Assembly (NCBI RefSeq): GCF_900105055.1
Contig: NZ_FNTA01000004.1
Location: 1,426,001 to 1,490,000, forward strand
DNA from: Amycolatopsis lurida
GTDB taxonomy: Bacteria > Actinomycetota > Actinomycetes > Mycobacteriales > Pseudonocardiaceae
Reading direction: 5' to 3'
Length of the DNA stretch: 64,000 nucleotides
Both the position numbers and the translations under genes were made by a program. This document shows positions 7,932 to 18,285 of the stretch, in pieces (position 1 is the stretch's first letter; every line of letters starts with the position of its first letter). A model generated the notes under the pieces. The model saw only the letters and a list, made by a program, of their open reading frames with translations, did no database searches and was not told the origin of the DNA.

Positions 7932-10617
7932 GGGCGTTGATCGGTCGCAGCCGCCGCGGCCCGGTGTCGGGCCGGGACGGCGGCGGGCCCAGCACGATGC
8001 GGGCGTTCGCGACGAAGGCACCGTCCGGTGACGCCAGGATCGGGTCGAGCGTCATCGAGCGGACCTCGGGATTGTCCTCGGCGAGCGCCGCGACGCGCAG
8101 CACGATGTCCTGGAGCGCGGCCAGATCCGCCGGTTCGTCGCCGCGATATCCGGTCAGCAGCGGTGAAGTCCTCGGTTCGCGCAGCAGCGTGGCGGCGTCG
8201 ACGTCGGTGAGCGGGACCGCGCGGTAGGCCCGGTCCCCCAGCAGCGTGCTGACCAGCCCGGACAGACCGAACGAAACGAGCGTGCCGAACGATGGATCGT
8301 CCTGCAGTCCGACCACGCACGAAATTCCCTTGGGCGCCATCCGCTGGACGTAGACCTCGTCGTCATGGGAGATCTCGCGCAGATCGGCGTACGCCCGGCG
8401 CACTCCGTCCACAGAGGACAGATCGAGCCGCACGCCCGCGAGGTCCGGCCTGCCGCGCAGCCGTTCGTCGACGGCCTTGAGGGTGACCGGGAAACCCAGC
8501 TCCTCGGCCGACTTCACCGCCTCGTCGGCGGACGAGGCGACCCGGAACGGGACCACGTCGATGCCGTAGCAGCCCAGGAGCCGGACCACGTCGTCGTCGG
8601 AGAGCAGCGTCGTCTTGCCGTCCTCGCCCGCCAGCAGTTCCCTGACGATCACCTGCGCCTGCTCGGCATGCAGGCCCGCGGGGCGCACGAGGTTGCCCTG
8701 TGGGCGCTGCCGCCAAGCGGCGTAGCGCACGACCCGCGCGAGCGCGTTCACCGCCCGTTCGGGACTGGGGTACGACGGAACCGAACCCCGCGTCGGCACG
8801 CCGTCCTCGGACAGCACGGCCAGTTCGTCCGGCACCCCCTCGACGGCGAGGAAGGTCGACACGATCGGCTTGTTCTTGTCCATCTCGACGACCGCCTCCC
8901 GCAGCGCGCGGGCGTAGGCGGTGCCCGGGATCGCGAGCGGCGGGACGAAGACCACGACGAGCGCGTCGGTCTCCGGGGAGTTGAGCGCTTCGCGCACGGC
9001 GGCGGCGAATTCCTCCGGGCTCGCCTGCGGCCCGACGTCGACCGGGTCGGCGGTCAGCCGGAGGCCGTGCGCCCGCGCGGTGTCGGCGGCGAGCAGCCCG
9101 ATGGCGCTCGAGTTGCCCACGATGGCGACCCGCGGCCCGGCGGGCAGCGGCTGGTGCGCGAAGACCAGCGCGGTGTCGAAGAGCTGCGCGAGCGTGTCGA
9201 CGCGGACGACACCCGCCTGCTCGAACAAAGCCTGGACACTGGACTCGTCGACCTCCGCCGAGGTCGCGGCGAGCTGCGGGCGGACCGCGTGCCTGCCGGA
9301 TTTCACCGCCACCACCGGCTTCGTGCGCGCCAGCCGCCGCGCGAGCCGCGCGAACTTGCGCGGATTGCCGAACGATTCCAGGTACAGCAGGACGAGGTCG
9401 GTCGCCGGATCGGTTTCCCAGTACTGGAGGAGGTCGTTGCCCGAGACGTCGGCGCGGTTACCCGCCGAGACGAACGTCGAGAGCCCGAGACCGCGCGCCT
9501 CGGCGTCGGCGAGGATCGCGGTGCCCAGCGCACCGGACTGGCAGAAGAACCCGGTGCGGCCGCGCGCCGGCAGGCGGGGCGCGAGGGTGGCGTTGAGCCG
9601 GACCGAGGCGTCGGTGTTGAGCACGCCCAGCGCGTTCGGGCCCACAACCCGCATACCGTGCGCCCTGGCCTCTCCGACCAGCCTCAGCTCGGCGTGCAGC
9701 CCGTGCGGCCCGGCCTCGGCGAACCCGCCGGAAACGATCAGCAGGGTCTTGACCCCCTTGGCCAGCGCACCGTCCAAAACGGACTCGACGGCCTCCGCGG
9801 GCACGGCGACGAGCGCGAGGTCGACGTCCTCGGGAATGTCCACGACGGACGGATAGGCGCGGACGCCGCGAACGGACTTGTGCTCGGGGTTGACGGGGTA
9901 GACGGTGCCGGCGAAATCGGCGCTGAGGAGGTTGGTGAGGGCGACGTAGCCGATCTTGGTCGGATCGGTGGACGCGCCGATCACCGCGACCGACTTCGGA
10001 TGCAGCAGGTTGTGCACGCTGCGCGCCTCGGCGGCCTGCTCCCTCGACCGGGCGACCGCGAGCGACTCCTCGGTCGGATCGATGTCGAACTCCAGGTGCA
10101 GCACGCCTTCTTCGATCTCACGGCTGACCTGGTAGCCCGCGTCACGGAACACCCGGACCATCGCGGCGTTCTCGGCGAGCACCTCGGCGACGAAGCGGCG
10201 AAGCCCGGATTCCGAGGCGGCGGCGGCCAGATGCTCCAGCAGGATCGACCCGAGCCCGCGGCCCTGGTGGGCGTCGTCGACGACGAACGCGACCTCGGCC
10301 GACGGCCCCTGTTCGAGCCGTTCGTACCGGCCGACCGCGACGATGTCGTCGCCCAGCAGCGCGACGAAGGCGACCCTGTCGTGGTGGTCGACGACCGAGA
10401 ACCGTTCGAGGTCCCGCTGCGGGATCCGCGGATAGGCGCCGAAGTACCGGAAGTACCGGGTGCGTTCGGACAGCCTGCCGTGGAAGGCGACGAGCCCGTC
10501 GGCGTCGCTGGGGATCACCGGGCGGAGGTGCACCGTGCCGCCGTCGGAGAGCAGGACGTCGGCCTCCCACTCGCGCGGGAAGTCGTACGGATCGCGTTTG
10601 GTGTCCTCACTGGCCAT
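7924..10617 (-). CDS. GNAT-acyl-CoA synthetase-like protein lysine acetyltransferase (Pat)
   Basis: 897-residue fusion. A GNAT acetyltransferase domain lies at the N-terminus (about 20-170, with acetyl-CoA loop QGRGLG). It is followed by the CoA-binding and ligase domains of ADP-forming acetyl-CoA synthetases (HPKSVAVIGASTDPTKIG; GPNALGVLNT; CQSGALG) and a C-terminal ATP-grasp region. Family members such as Salmonella Pat, and actinobacterial versions with the GNAT domain first, acetylate and switch off acyl-CoA synthetases. ATG at 10617 is chosen because it sits 1 nt after the stop of the deacetylase gene acuC; the longer reading would overlap that gene. Role inferred from architecture and the acuC neighbour. 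Confidence 0.85.
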   Translation of the reverse strand: MASEDTKRDPYDFPREWEADVLLSDGGTVHLRPVIPSDADGLVAFHGRLSERTRYFRYFGAYPRIPQRDLERFSVVDHHDRVAFVALLGDDIVAVGRYERLEQGPSAEVAFVVDDAHQGRGLGSILLEHLAAAASESGLRRFVAEVLAENAAMVRVFRDAGYQVSREIEEGVLHLEFDIDPTEESLAVARSREQAAEARSVHNLLHPKSVAVIGASTDPTKIGYVALTNLLSADFAGTVYPVNPEHKSVRGVRAYPSVVDIPEDVDLALVAVPAEAVESVLDGALAKGVKTLLIVSGGFAEAGPHGLHAELRLVGEARAHGMRVVGPNALGVLNTDASVRLNATLAPRLPARGRTGFFCQSGALGTAILADAEARGLGLSTFVSAGNRADVSGNDLLQYWETDPATDLVLLYLESFGNPRKFARLARRLARTKPVVAVKSGRHAVRPQLAATSAEVDESSVQALFEQAGVVRVDTLAQLFDTALVFAHQPLPAGPRVAIVGNSSAIGLLAADTARAHGLRLTADPVDVGPQASPEEFAAAVREALNSPETDALVVVFVPPLAIPGTAYARALREAVVEMDKNKPIVSTFLAVEGVPDELAVLSEDGVPTRGSVPSYPSPERAVNALARVVRYAAWRQRPQGNLVRPAGLHAEQAQVIVRELLAGEDGKTTLLSDDDVVRLLGCYGIDVVPFRVASSADEAVKSAEELGFPVTLKAVDERLRGRPDLAGVRLDLSSVDGVRRAYADLREISHDDEVYVQRMAPKGISCVVGLQDDPSFGTLVSFGLSGLVSTLLGDRAYRAVPLTDVDAATLLREPRTSPLLTGYRGDEPADLAALQDIVLRVAALAEDNPEVRSMTLDPILASPDGAFVANARIVLGPPPSRPDTGPRRLRPINAPT

Positions 10618-10618
10618 G

Positions 10619-11791
10619 TCAGTCCCTCGGATCGTCCGGATCGAGGCCGTGCAGCGGGAAGATCGCGCGGCGGGTGTCACGGATGGCGATGTCGACCGGC
10701 TCGTCCTCTCCGTCTCCCCACGGGACGAACGCGGTCTCGCGTCCGTCGGACATGCCGGCCGGGATCTCGGCCTTCGGCGCCGCCCTGGAGATCGACGCGA
10801 CCCAGTTCGGCGGCAGTGCCGTCGCCGGGTCGACGTCGCGGCCGAGCACGGTCGCGAGCAGGTGGGTCCAGGAGCGCGGCACCACCCGGATCAGCTGGTA
10901 GCCACCGCCGCCCACGGCGAGCCAGCGGCCACCGGCGTGCGCTTCGGACAGTTCGCGCAGCCGCCGGTAGATGGCGCGATGGCCGTCCACCGACAGCGAG
11001 AGATCCGCCAGCGGGTCTTCCTCGTGCGAGTCGACGCCGCACTGGGTGACGAGGATCTGCGGCCGGAACTGCTCCAGCAGCGACGGCACCACCGCCTCGA
11101 ACGCGCGCAGCCAGCCGCCGTCGCGGGTGCCGGGCGGCAGCGGGAGGTTGACCGCGGTGCCCTCGGCCCCGCCCTTGCCGATCTCCGCCGAGTAGCCCGT
11201 TCCCGGCCACAACGTGAACGGGTGCTGGTGCAGGGAGACGGTCAGCACCCGGGGGTCGTCGTAGAAGGCCGTCTGCACGCCGTCACCGTGGTGCACATCG
11301 GTGTCGACGTAGGCGACGCGGTCGAAACCGTGGTCCAGCAGCCACGAGATCGCCACCGAACAGTCGTTGTAGACACAGAAACCGGACGCCTTGCCCGGCA
11401 TCGCGTGGTGCAGCCCGCCGGCGATGTTGACCGCCCGGGTCGCCTCGCCCTCGGCGATCTTCCGCGCGGCCAGCAGCGTCGAGCCCACGACCAGCGCGGA
11501 AGCCTCGTGCATCCCGGTGAACACCGGGTTGTCCTCGGTCCCGAGCCCGTGCGCGAAGTCGGCACCGGTCATCGGCGCCTGCCGGACGGCCTCGATGTAT
11601 TCGGCGAGGTGCACGCGGCGCAGGTCGTCTTCGCCTGCCGGGCCGGGGACGAGCAGGTCGACCCCGTCGAGCACGCCGAGCTCGGTGGCGAGCCGGATCG
11701 TCAGTTCGAGCCGCACCGGGTTGAACGGATGCTCGCCGCCGAGGTCGTAGCCCAGCAGCGAGGAGTCCCATACGACGGCCGGTGCTCGCAT
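10619..11791 (-). CDS. acuC: AcuC-type protein deacetylase
   Basis: 390-residue zinc deacetylase of the class I histone deacetylase fold. Active-site segments are present: [18 protein letters not shown] (charge-relay histidines) and [11 protein letters not shown] (zinc-binding Asp and His), then a C-terminal GGGGY. AcuC removes acetyl groups from acetyl-CoA synthetase in Bacillus, reversing acetyltransferase action. Here it stands 1 nt upstream of the acetyltransferase gene, so writer and eraser are made together. ATG at 11791 begins [16 protein letters not shown], the usual start of actinobacterial AcuC. Confidence 0.92.
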   Translation of the reverse strand: MRAPAVVWDSSLLGYDLGGEHPFNPVRLELTIRLATELGVLDGVDLLVPGPAGEDDLRRVHLAEYIEAVRQAPMTGADFAHGLGTEDNPVFTGMHEASALVVGSTLLAARKIAEGEATRAVNIAGGLHHAMPGKASGFCVYNDCSVAISWLLDHGFDRVAYVDTDVHHGDGVQTAFYDDPRVLTVSLHQHPFTLWPGTGYSAEIGKGGAEGTAVNLPLPPGTRDGGWLRAFEAVVPSLLEQFRPQILVTQCGVDSHEEDPLADLSLSVDGHRAIYRRLRELSEAHAGGRWLAVGGGGYQLIRVVPRSWTHLLATVLGRDVDPATALPPNWVASISRAAPKAEIPAGMSDGRETAFVPWGDGEDEPVDIAIRDTRRAIFPLHGLDPDDPRD

Positions 11792-11846
11792 GGTCCGAAC
11801 TCTAGTGCCCTGCGGCGGCTCGCGCGTCGTTCCGGACGCCCGCGGG

Positions 11847-12695
11847 TCAGCCGGGCAGATCCCCGGTGGCCACCGGCCGCTCCGGATCACGCGACCAGTG
11901 CGACCACGAACCCGCGTACAACGCCGCGGGCTCCGGGTGACCGGCGACCTCGAGCGCGAGCACGACGGACGAGGCGGTGACGCCCGATCCACAGTAGACA
12001 CCGACCGGGGTCTCCGGGGCCACGCCGAGACCTTCGAACCGCTCGGCCAGCTCCGAGGCGTCGCGCCAGCGCCCGTCCTCGCCGAGATGACCGGAGAAGG
12101 GCGCGTTGACCGCGCCGGGGATGTGCCCGGCGCGCGGGTCGATCGGCTCGGTCTCCCCCGCGTACCTCGGCCTCGCCCGCGCGTCGAAGAGCAAGCCGTC
12201 CCTGGCGAGCGCGGCCGCCTCATCCGCGTCCAGCACCGGCATGCCGCCGGGCTTCACGACGATGTCCCCCTCCTCGGGCGAAGGGACCTCGTCGGTGACC
12301 GGGCGCTCCTCCTCGGCCCACGCCGCGAACCCGCCGTCCAGCACGGCGACCTCGGCGTGCCCGGCCCAGCGCAGCAGCCACCACGCCCTGGCCGCGACCG
12401 AACCGTCGGCGTCGTCGTAGACCACGACCGGGTGACCGGCGCGGACCCCGGCCGCCCGCAGATGCCGCTGCAGCGTCTCCGGTTCGGGCAGGGGATGACG
12501 GCCGCCGTCGCCCGGCTCCCCGGCGAGCGCGGTGTCGAGGTCGACGTACACCGCGCCAGGGAGATGTGCCTCACGGTAGGAATCGGCACCCGGCGGCCCG
12601 GCGAGCCGCCAGCGGACGTCGAGCACTACGGAGCGTGCCGATTCCGGCCCGGACAGCCGCGCGGCGAGTTCGCTGGTGGTGATCATGGGGCGCAT
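11847..12695 (-). CDS. sseA: Thiosulfate / 3-mercaptopyruvate sulfurtransferase
   Basis: 282 residues with two rhodanese domains. The N-terminal one is inactive (YDDADGS where the Cys loop would be) and the C-terminal one carries the active-site Cys235 in YCGSGVTA. This loop resembles mercaptopyruvate sulfurtransferases (CGSGVTA) more than classic rhodaneses. It transfers sulfane sulfur to cyanide or thiols in the cytoplasm. An in-frame ATG at 12686 is an alternative start. Confidence 0.9.
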   Translation of the reverse strand: MRPMITTSELAARLSGPESARSVVLDVRWRLAGPPGADSYREAHLPGAVYVDLDTALAGEPGDGGRHPLPEPETLQRHLRAAGVRAGHPVVVYDDADGSVAARAWWLLRWAGHAEVAVLDGGFAAWAEEERPVTDEVPSPEEGDIVVKPGGMPVLDADEAAALARDGLLFDARARPRYAGETEPIDPRAGHIPGAVNAPFSGHLGEDGRWRDASELAERFEGLGVAPETPVGVYCGSGVTASSVVLALEVAGHPEPAALYAGSWSHWSRDPERPVATGDLPG

Positions 12696-12830
12696 GGGGC
12701 CATCTTCCCGTGCGTCACGGCTCCCTGCCCAGCTTGGGGGACTTTTCCCGGCTCGGTGCTTGTTCTCCCCACGCCTGCGTCGCTGTCAGTGCCAGCGACT
12801 ACGATGAGCAACGCGGACGAAGGGGACAGC

Positions 12831-13519
12831 GTGAACGATCTCATCGACACCACAGAGATGTACTTGCGTACCATCTACGAGCTCGAAGAAGAAGGTGTCG
12901 TCCCGCTGCGGGCCCGGATCGCGGAGCGGCTGCAGCAGAGCGGCCCGACCGTGAGCCAGACCGTCGCCAGGATGGAGCGCGACGGACTGGTCGTGGTCGC
13001 GGACGACAGGCATCTGCAGCTGACCGAGCACGGGCGCGAACTCGCCATCGCGGTCATGCGCAAGCACCGGCTGGCCGAGCGCCTCCTGGTCGACGTCATC
13101 GGCCTGGAGTGGGAGCACGTCCACAACGAGGCCTGCCGCTGGGAACACGTGATGAGCGAGGCCGTCGAGCGCAAGCTGGTCAAGCTGCTCGACCACCCCA
13201 CCACGTCGCCCTACGGCAACCCGATCCCGGGGCTCGACAAGCTCGGCGACGGCGATCCCGCTCCGCCCGCCGAAGCCGACCTCGTGCGGCTCGACGAGTT
13301 CGCCCGCATGGGTGGCGGCGAGGTCGAGATCCGCCGTATCGCCGAGCACGTGCAGCTGGACGAGACGCTGATGACGGAGCTCAAATCGGTCGGCATCGTG
13401 CCCGGCAACCGGGTCAAGGTCGGCAAGACGGCGCCCGGCGGCACCATCGAGGTCACCGGCGGGAGCAGCTCCGCGCAGGTGCCCGTGTCGGCGCTGCACG
13501 CCGTGCTGGCGCAGGCCAG

Positions 13520-13523
<4 letters not shown>
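12831..13523 (+). CDS. ideR: Iron-dependent repressor IdeR (DtxR family)
   Basis: 230 residues, the length of mycobacterial IdeR. N-terminal winged helix with [19 protein letters not shown] and the recognition helix [19 protein letters not shown], a metal-binding and dimer domain ([13 protein letters not shown], with Cys and His ligands), and a C-terminal SH3-like domain ([13 protein letters not shown]). With Fe2+ bound, such proteins repress siderophore uptake genes. The GTG at 12831 is preceded by AAGGGGA; an upstream ATG at 12804 would add nine residues absent from the family. The last codons overlap galK. Confidence 0.95.
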
Positions 13524-14701
<1,178 letters not shown>

Positions 14702-14854
14702 CCCGGAGCCGGCCCCGCGGCGTGATGCGCGTGTTTTCAGGCCGGACACGCCGAGGCCGGATTCCGTCGACCGCACCCGCACCCCCGGGCGCGGCCGGTG
14801 GCCGGGGGCGAGGACACTGGGCCGCGACCGCATCCGCAGCAGAAAGGCGCGAAC

Positions 14855-15841
14855 GTGACCGACGAACCGACCAAGACCCTGAAGCTGATGGTGACGGGCG
14901 GAGCCGGTTATGTGGGCAGTGTCTGCGCGGCCCGCCTCATCGAGGCCGGACACGACGTCACCGTGGTCGACGACCTCTCCACCGGGCACGCCGACGCGGT
15001 GCACCCGGACGCCACCTTCGTCGAGGGCGACGCCGCCGAGGTCGCCCGGCGACTGCTCGGCGACGGCTTCGACGGTGTGCTCCACTTCGCCGCCAAGTCG
15101 CTGGTCGGCGAGTCGATGACGGATCCGGCGAAGTACTGGGAAGGCAACGTCCTGACCTCGCTCCGCCTGCTCGAGGCGATGCGCGATCACGGCACGAAGC
15201 GGCTGGTGTTCTCCTCCACCGCGGCCACCTACGGCGAGCCCGAGTCCTCCCCCATCCCGGAGACGGCGCCGACCCGGCCGACGAACACCTACGGCGCGAC
15301 GAAGCTGGCCATCGACCACGCGATCACCTCGTTCTCGCGCGCCCACGGCATCGCCGCCGTCAGCCTGCGCTACTTCAACGTCGCCGGCGCCTACGGCTCC
15401 TTCGGCGAGCGGCACACCACCGAAACCCATCTGATCCCCCTCGTGCTCCAGGTCGCCACCGGGGACCGCGAGCGGATCCAGATCTTCGGTGACGACTACC
15501 CGACCGCGGACGGCACCGCCATCCGCGACTACATCCACGTCGTCGACCTCGCCGACGCGCACCAATTGGCCCTGCGTTACGCGGGCGAGGGCGAACACCG
15601 CATCTACAACCTCGGCAGCGGCACCGGCTTCTCGGTGCTCGAAGTGATCGAGGCGTGCCGCCGCACCACCGGCCACGAGCTCCCCGCCGCGGTCGCTCCG
15701 CGCCGGGCGGGTGACCCCTCGGTGCTGGTGGCCTCCAGCGAGCGGGCCGGTGACGAACTGGGCTGGAAGCCCGAGCGCACCGACCTCGACGGCATCGTCG
15801 CCGACGCCTGGGCGTTCACCCGGTCCCGCCGGAACGCCTGA
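14855..15841 (+). CDS. galE: UDP-glucose 4-epimerase
   Basis: 328-residue short-chain dehydrogenase-type epimerase. It has the NAD-binding motif GGAGYVGS near the N-terminus, the catalytic Ser-Thr segment SSTAATYG and the YxxxK pair in [10 protein letters not shown], and the [12 protein letters not shown] motif typical of GalE. It interconverts UDP-glucose and UDP-galactose, completing galactose use with galK. GTG at 14855 is taken as start because AGAAAGG lies just upstream. The 3' end overlaps the convergent DUF4192 gene by 26 bp. Confidence 0.93.
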   Translation: MTDEPTKTLKLMVTGGAGYVGSVCAARLIEAGHDVTVVDDLSTGHADAVHPDATFVEGDAAEVARRLLGDGFDGVLHFAAKSLVGESMTDPAKYWEGNVLTSLRLLEAMRDHGTKRLVFSSTAATYGEPESSPIPETAPTRPTNTYGATKLAIDHAITSFSRAHGIAAVSLRYFNVAGAYGSFGERHTTETHLIPLVLQVATGDRERIQIFGDDYPTADGTAIRDYIHVVDLADAHQLALRYAGEGEHRIYNLGSGTGFSVLEVIEACRRTTGHELPAAVAPRRAGDPSVLVASSERAGDELGWKPERTDLDGIVADAWAFTRSRRNA

Positions 15842-16880
15842 GGCCGATCTCGGGCGTTCCTTCGGCTCGCTGCCGCAGGACCACCCGGGCCACTTCGGAC
15901 GGCTCCACCATCGTTTCCAGCGCCCTGGTCAGCAACTTCGCAAGCCCATGCTCCGGGTCGGTTTCGCGCGCCCTGACCAGGGCGATCCCGGCGGTCGCGA
16001 GGTCGCCGCGGGCGTAGGCGGCGTGTGCCTTCAGCGCCAGCGCCTCGGCGGCTTCCGGCGCCGGAAGTTCCCTGGCCAGCGTGAGCCAGAGCTCCTCCGC
16101 CGTGCGGGCGAGTGGTGAATCCGCGGGGGCGGCGGTGAGCATGCAGGCGCCCCGGACCTCCACCAGGGAAAGGGCCCAGGCCAGCCGGACGGCCTGATCG
16201 TCGGTGATCGTCCGGTCGCCGGCGTCGGCGCGGGCGAGCGCGGCGTTCACCTCGGCGATAGCGGCTTGGACGAGATCTCCGCCTCGCCATGGCGGCTCGG
16301 CCAACCTGGTCAGAAGATCGGCACGCCGGGCGAGCGTCTCCGGTGCGACGGGGTCGAAGAGGCGCTCGACCTCTTCCCGGCTCGCGTGCGTGACCTGCCC
16401 GGCGCCGGTGACGACCGCGGCGGCCACCGAGTCGCGCGGGTCGGGCAGGAGACCGCCACAGGTCCTTTCCCGGTAGCAGCCCCAGCGCACGTCGGCGGCG
16501 ATACGCGGCGTCCACACCGAATGCTTCGGCGAGATGCCGTACTCGGTCAGCGATGTCTCCAGGCGCCGGATGAACCGGCGTCGCGGGGGCCGCCCCGCCT
16601 TGTTCGCGACACCACCGCCGACCACCGCCACGGTGGCACCGGTGTGGCCGGTCACGGCGAGCCGGACCGCCAGGTCACGCGCCTGGTCGAGTTCCAGGCC
16701 CGGCGGTGGCAGGTCCACGCGCATGACGAGGCCCTGCTGCTTGCGTCCCGGGCCACGCAGGCCGAAGACGACGACGGAGTCCTCGGGATGGAAGCCGAGG
16801 AGGTACGGGATCGCGGCGAGCAGGTCCGCCGGATCCGTGAGATCGACCTTGGTCCTGCCGGTCGGAGTGGATGTGGTCAT
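15816..16880 (-). CDS. DUF4192 family protein
   Basis: 354-residue cytoplasmic protein of the actinobacterial DUF4192 family, recognised from [28 protein letters not shown] at the N-terminus and the central [10 protein letters not shown] segment. Function unknown. The C-terminal half is helical and repeat-like ([25 protein letters not shown]), reminiscent of TPR units. ATG at 16880 is the family start; an extended reading begins in the intergenic region. Confidence 0.85.
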   Translation of the reverse strand: MTTSTPTGRTKVDLTDPADLLAAIPYLLGFHPEDSVVVFGLRGPGRKQQGLVMRVDLPPPGLELDQARDLAVRLAVTGHTGATVAVVGGGVANKAGRPPRRRFIRRLETSLTEYGISPKHSVWTPRIAADVRWGCYRERTCGGLLPDPRDSVAAAVVTGAGQVTHASREEVERLFDPVAPETLARRADLLTRLAEPPWRGGDLVQAAIAEVNAALARADAGDRTITDDQAVRLAWALSLVEVRGACMLTAAPADSPLARTAEELWLTLARELPAPEAAEALALKAHAAYARGDLATAGIALVRARETDPEHGLAKLLTRALETMVEPSEVARVVLRQRAEGTPEIGLRRSGGTG

Positions 16881-17029
16881 GCCCCCACCCTGCGGCGGGA
16901 ATGGGGCCGCCGGGTGGGGGCACGACATATCTGTGGACAGCCGGGACCGTTGTGGACAACCGCCGCGGGACCGAGCGCGGGACGCCGATCCTGTCGGTGG
17001 GGTGGTCTACTGTGCCCGGTCCCGCGGGG

Positions 17030-17884
17030 TCAGCCGCAGTGTTCGAACGGGCTCTCGTAGGCGTTCGTCCCGACCGAACCGCCCCACTTGACGCAGGTCG
17101 CGGCGGCCGTCTTCGTCACCGGTCCGGCGTAGTAGGTGAAGCTGCCGGAGTCGGTCACCCGAGCCGAACCCTGGACTTCGAGGAACGCCGAGACCGGCGA
17201 AGCGGTGCCGAGCGAAACCGCCTTCAACGTGGTGACGCAGTTGGCCTTGGTCGACGCGTTGTAGAGCAGGTACGCGGTACCCGAACCGTTCGCGAGCCCC
17301 TGCGAGTCGACGACCGAGAACCCGCTGCCGCACACCTCGGTGGCCTCGTACGGGTTGCCGCCGCACGAGTTCTTGCTGGTGAAGTTGGTGTGGCCGTAGT
17401 ACGGCACCGCGACCCCGTGCAGCACCGCCTTCTGCGCCACCCCGTTGAGCCGCTGTTCGAAGTGCAGGTGGGGGCCGGTCACGCCGCCGGTCGCCCCGGC
17501 CGTGCCGATCTGCTTGCCGAGGCTGACGGCCTGGCCGACGGAGACGGACTGGGTCGACAGGTGGGCGTAACGGGTACGCCAGCCGCCGCCGTGGTCGATC
17601 TCGACCCAGCGCCCGTAGCTCGTGCTGCCTTCGTTGGCGACCCGGGTGACGGTGCCGCCCGCGGACGCCAGCACCGGCATCCCGGTGATCCCCGACTTCT
17701 GGAAGTCGACCGAGTTCGCCGGGCTGTGCCCGCTGAACGTCGCCGCCGTGACCGTGACACCGCATTTGAACGGGACCTGGAAGTTCGGGGCGGCCGACGC
17801 CTGCGTCGTACCGGCGAGAGTCAGGCCGAGCGCGGGGATGACGGCGGCCGCGGCGAGCACTGCGAAACGGCGCAACCTGGACAT
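17030..17884 (-). CDS. Secreted M23 family metallopeptidase
   Basis: 284 residues with a signal peptide (MSRLRRFAVLAAAAV through TTQASAA). The M23 zinc endopeptidase domain has GHSPANSVDF and GPHLHFE as metal ligands and likely cleaves peptidoglycan cross-links outside the cell. The C-terminal ~110 residues form a Cys-containing extra domain (SCGGNPYEATEVCGSG) that may bind the wall. GGAGG lies 5 nt before the ATG at 17884. Confidence 0.88.
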   Translation of the reverse strand: MSRLRRFAVLAAAAVIPALGLTLAGTTQASAAPNFQVPFKCGVTVTAATFSGHSPANSVDFQKSGITGMPVLASAGGTVTRVANEGSTSYGRWVEIDHGGGWRTRYAHLSTQSVSVGQAVSLGKQIGTAGATGGVTGPHLHFEQRLNGVAQKAVLHGVAVPYYGHTNFTSKNSCGGNPYEATEVCGSGFSVVDSQGLANGSGTAYLLYNASTKANCVTTLKAVSLGTASPVSAFLEVQGSARVTDSGSFTYYAGPVTKTAAATCVKWGGSVGTNAYESPFEHCG

Positions 17885-18139
17885 GGAGACCTCCATCAGG
17901 TGGGGAAGCCGGACAGGCCGAAGCAAAGCCGGGGGAAATACATTTTCCGTACAAGGCCGAGGTCGGGTCGGGGTTTTCCACTCGGGGACGACGGATCCAT
18001 CCCGCAGCCGCGCCTGCATCGCAGGCGTCGGTCGGGCAGGGGCCCCAGCAATGCCCGTCTGTCGGCCGTGCGTGTTTCGTGTCGTCCGGGGCTTGGTTAC
18101 CCAGCGGATTCTGGCGGGGGTCGATGGCCGCGGTGTGAC

Positions 18140-18192
18140 GTTGCGGAAGCCACTTTCGCAACGCTGGAGGTTGCGAAAGTGGCTTCCGCAAC
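18140..18192. repeat. Perfect 23-bp inverted repeat (hairpin)
   Basis: Two perfect 23-nt arms (18140-18162 and 18170-18192) separated by the 7-nt loop GCTGGAG. The arms read GTTGCGGAAGCC then ACTTTCGCAAC. The motif GAAGCCACTTTCG recurs in part near 45793-45812 (GCGAAGGCCACTTTCAGCG), so it belongs to a dispersed family. It could terminate transcription from either side. Confidence 0.8.
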
Positions 18193-18214
18193 AGCCCTCC
18201 GCCACGGCCGCGAT

Positions 18215-18270
18215 GTGAAAGTAAGGAAGGCCTCCCTCCCTACCCTCAAGGTAAGGAAGGAGGCCTTCAC
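18215..18270. repeat. Imperfect hairpin related to the GTGAAGGCC family
   Basis: Pairing segments at 18228-18244 and 18250-18266 match at 15 of 17 positions, with outer GTGAA/TTCAC at 18215-18219 and 18266-18270. The second arm contains AAGGAGGCCTTCAC, related to the hairpins at 45.8, 53.2 and 62.6 kb. It lies 16 bp past the S15 peptidase stop and is likely its terminator. Confidence 0.65.
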
Positions 18271-18285
18271 GGACGTCGGCCCCGC

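Larger units (their letters stand above)
17885..18285. other. 401-bp intergenic region, no gene seen
   Basis: Upstream region of the M23 peptidase and downstream region of the S15 peptidase. I saw no credible ORF on either strand. Its right half holds two strong inverted repeats listed separately. I looked for the c-di-AMP (ydaO) riboswitch often found before actinobacterial wall hydrolases and did not find its conserved blocks. Confidence 0.6.

Noticed and set aside
17885..18130. c-di-AMP (ydaO) riboswitch before the M23 peptidase
   Set aside because: This location is common for ydaO in actinobacteria, but the conserved GGGGGAACC and GGGTGAATC blocks are not there.
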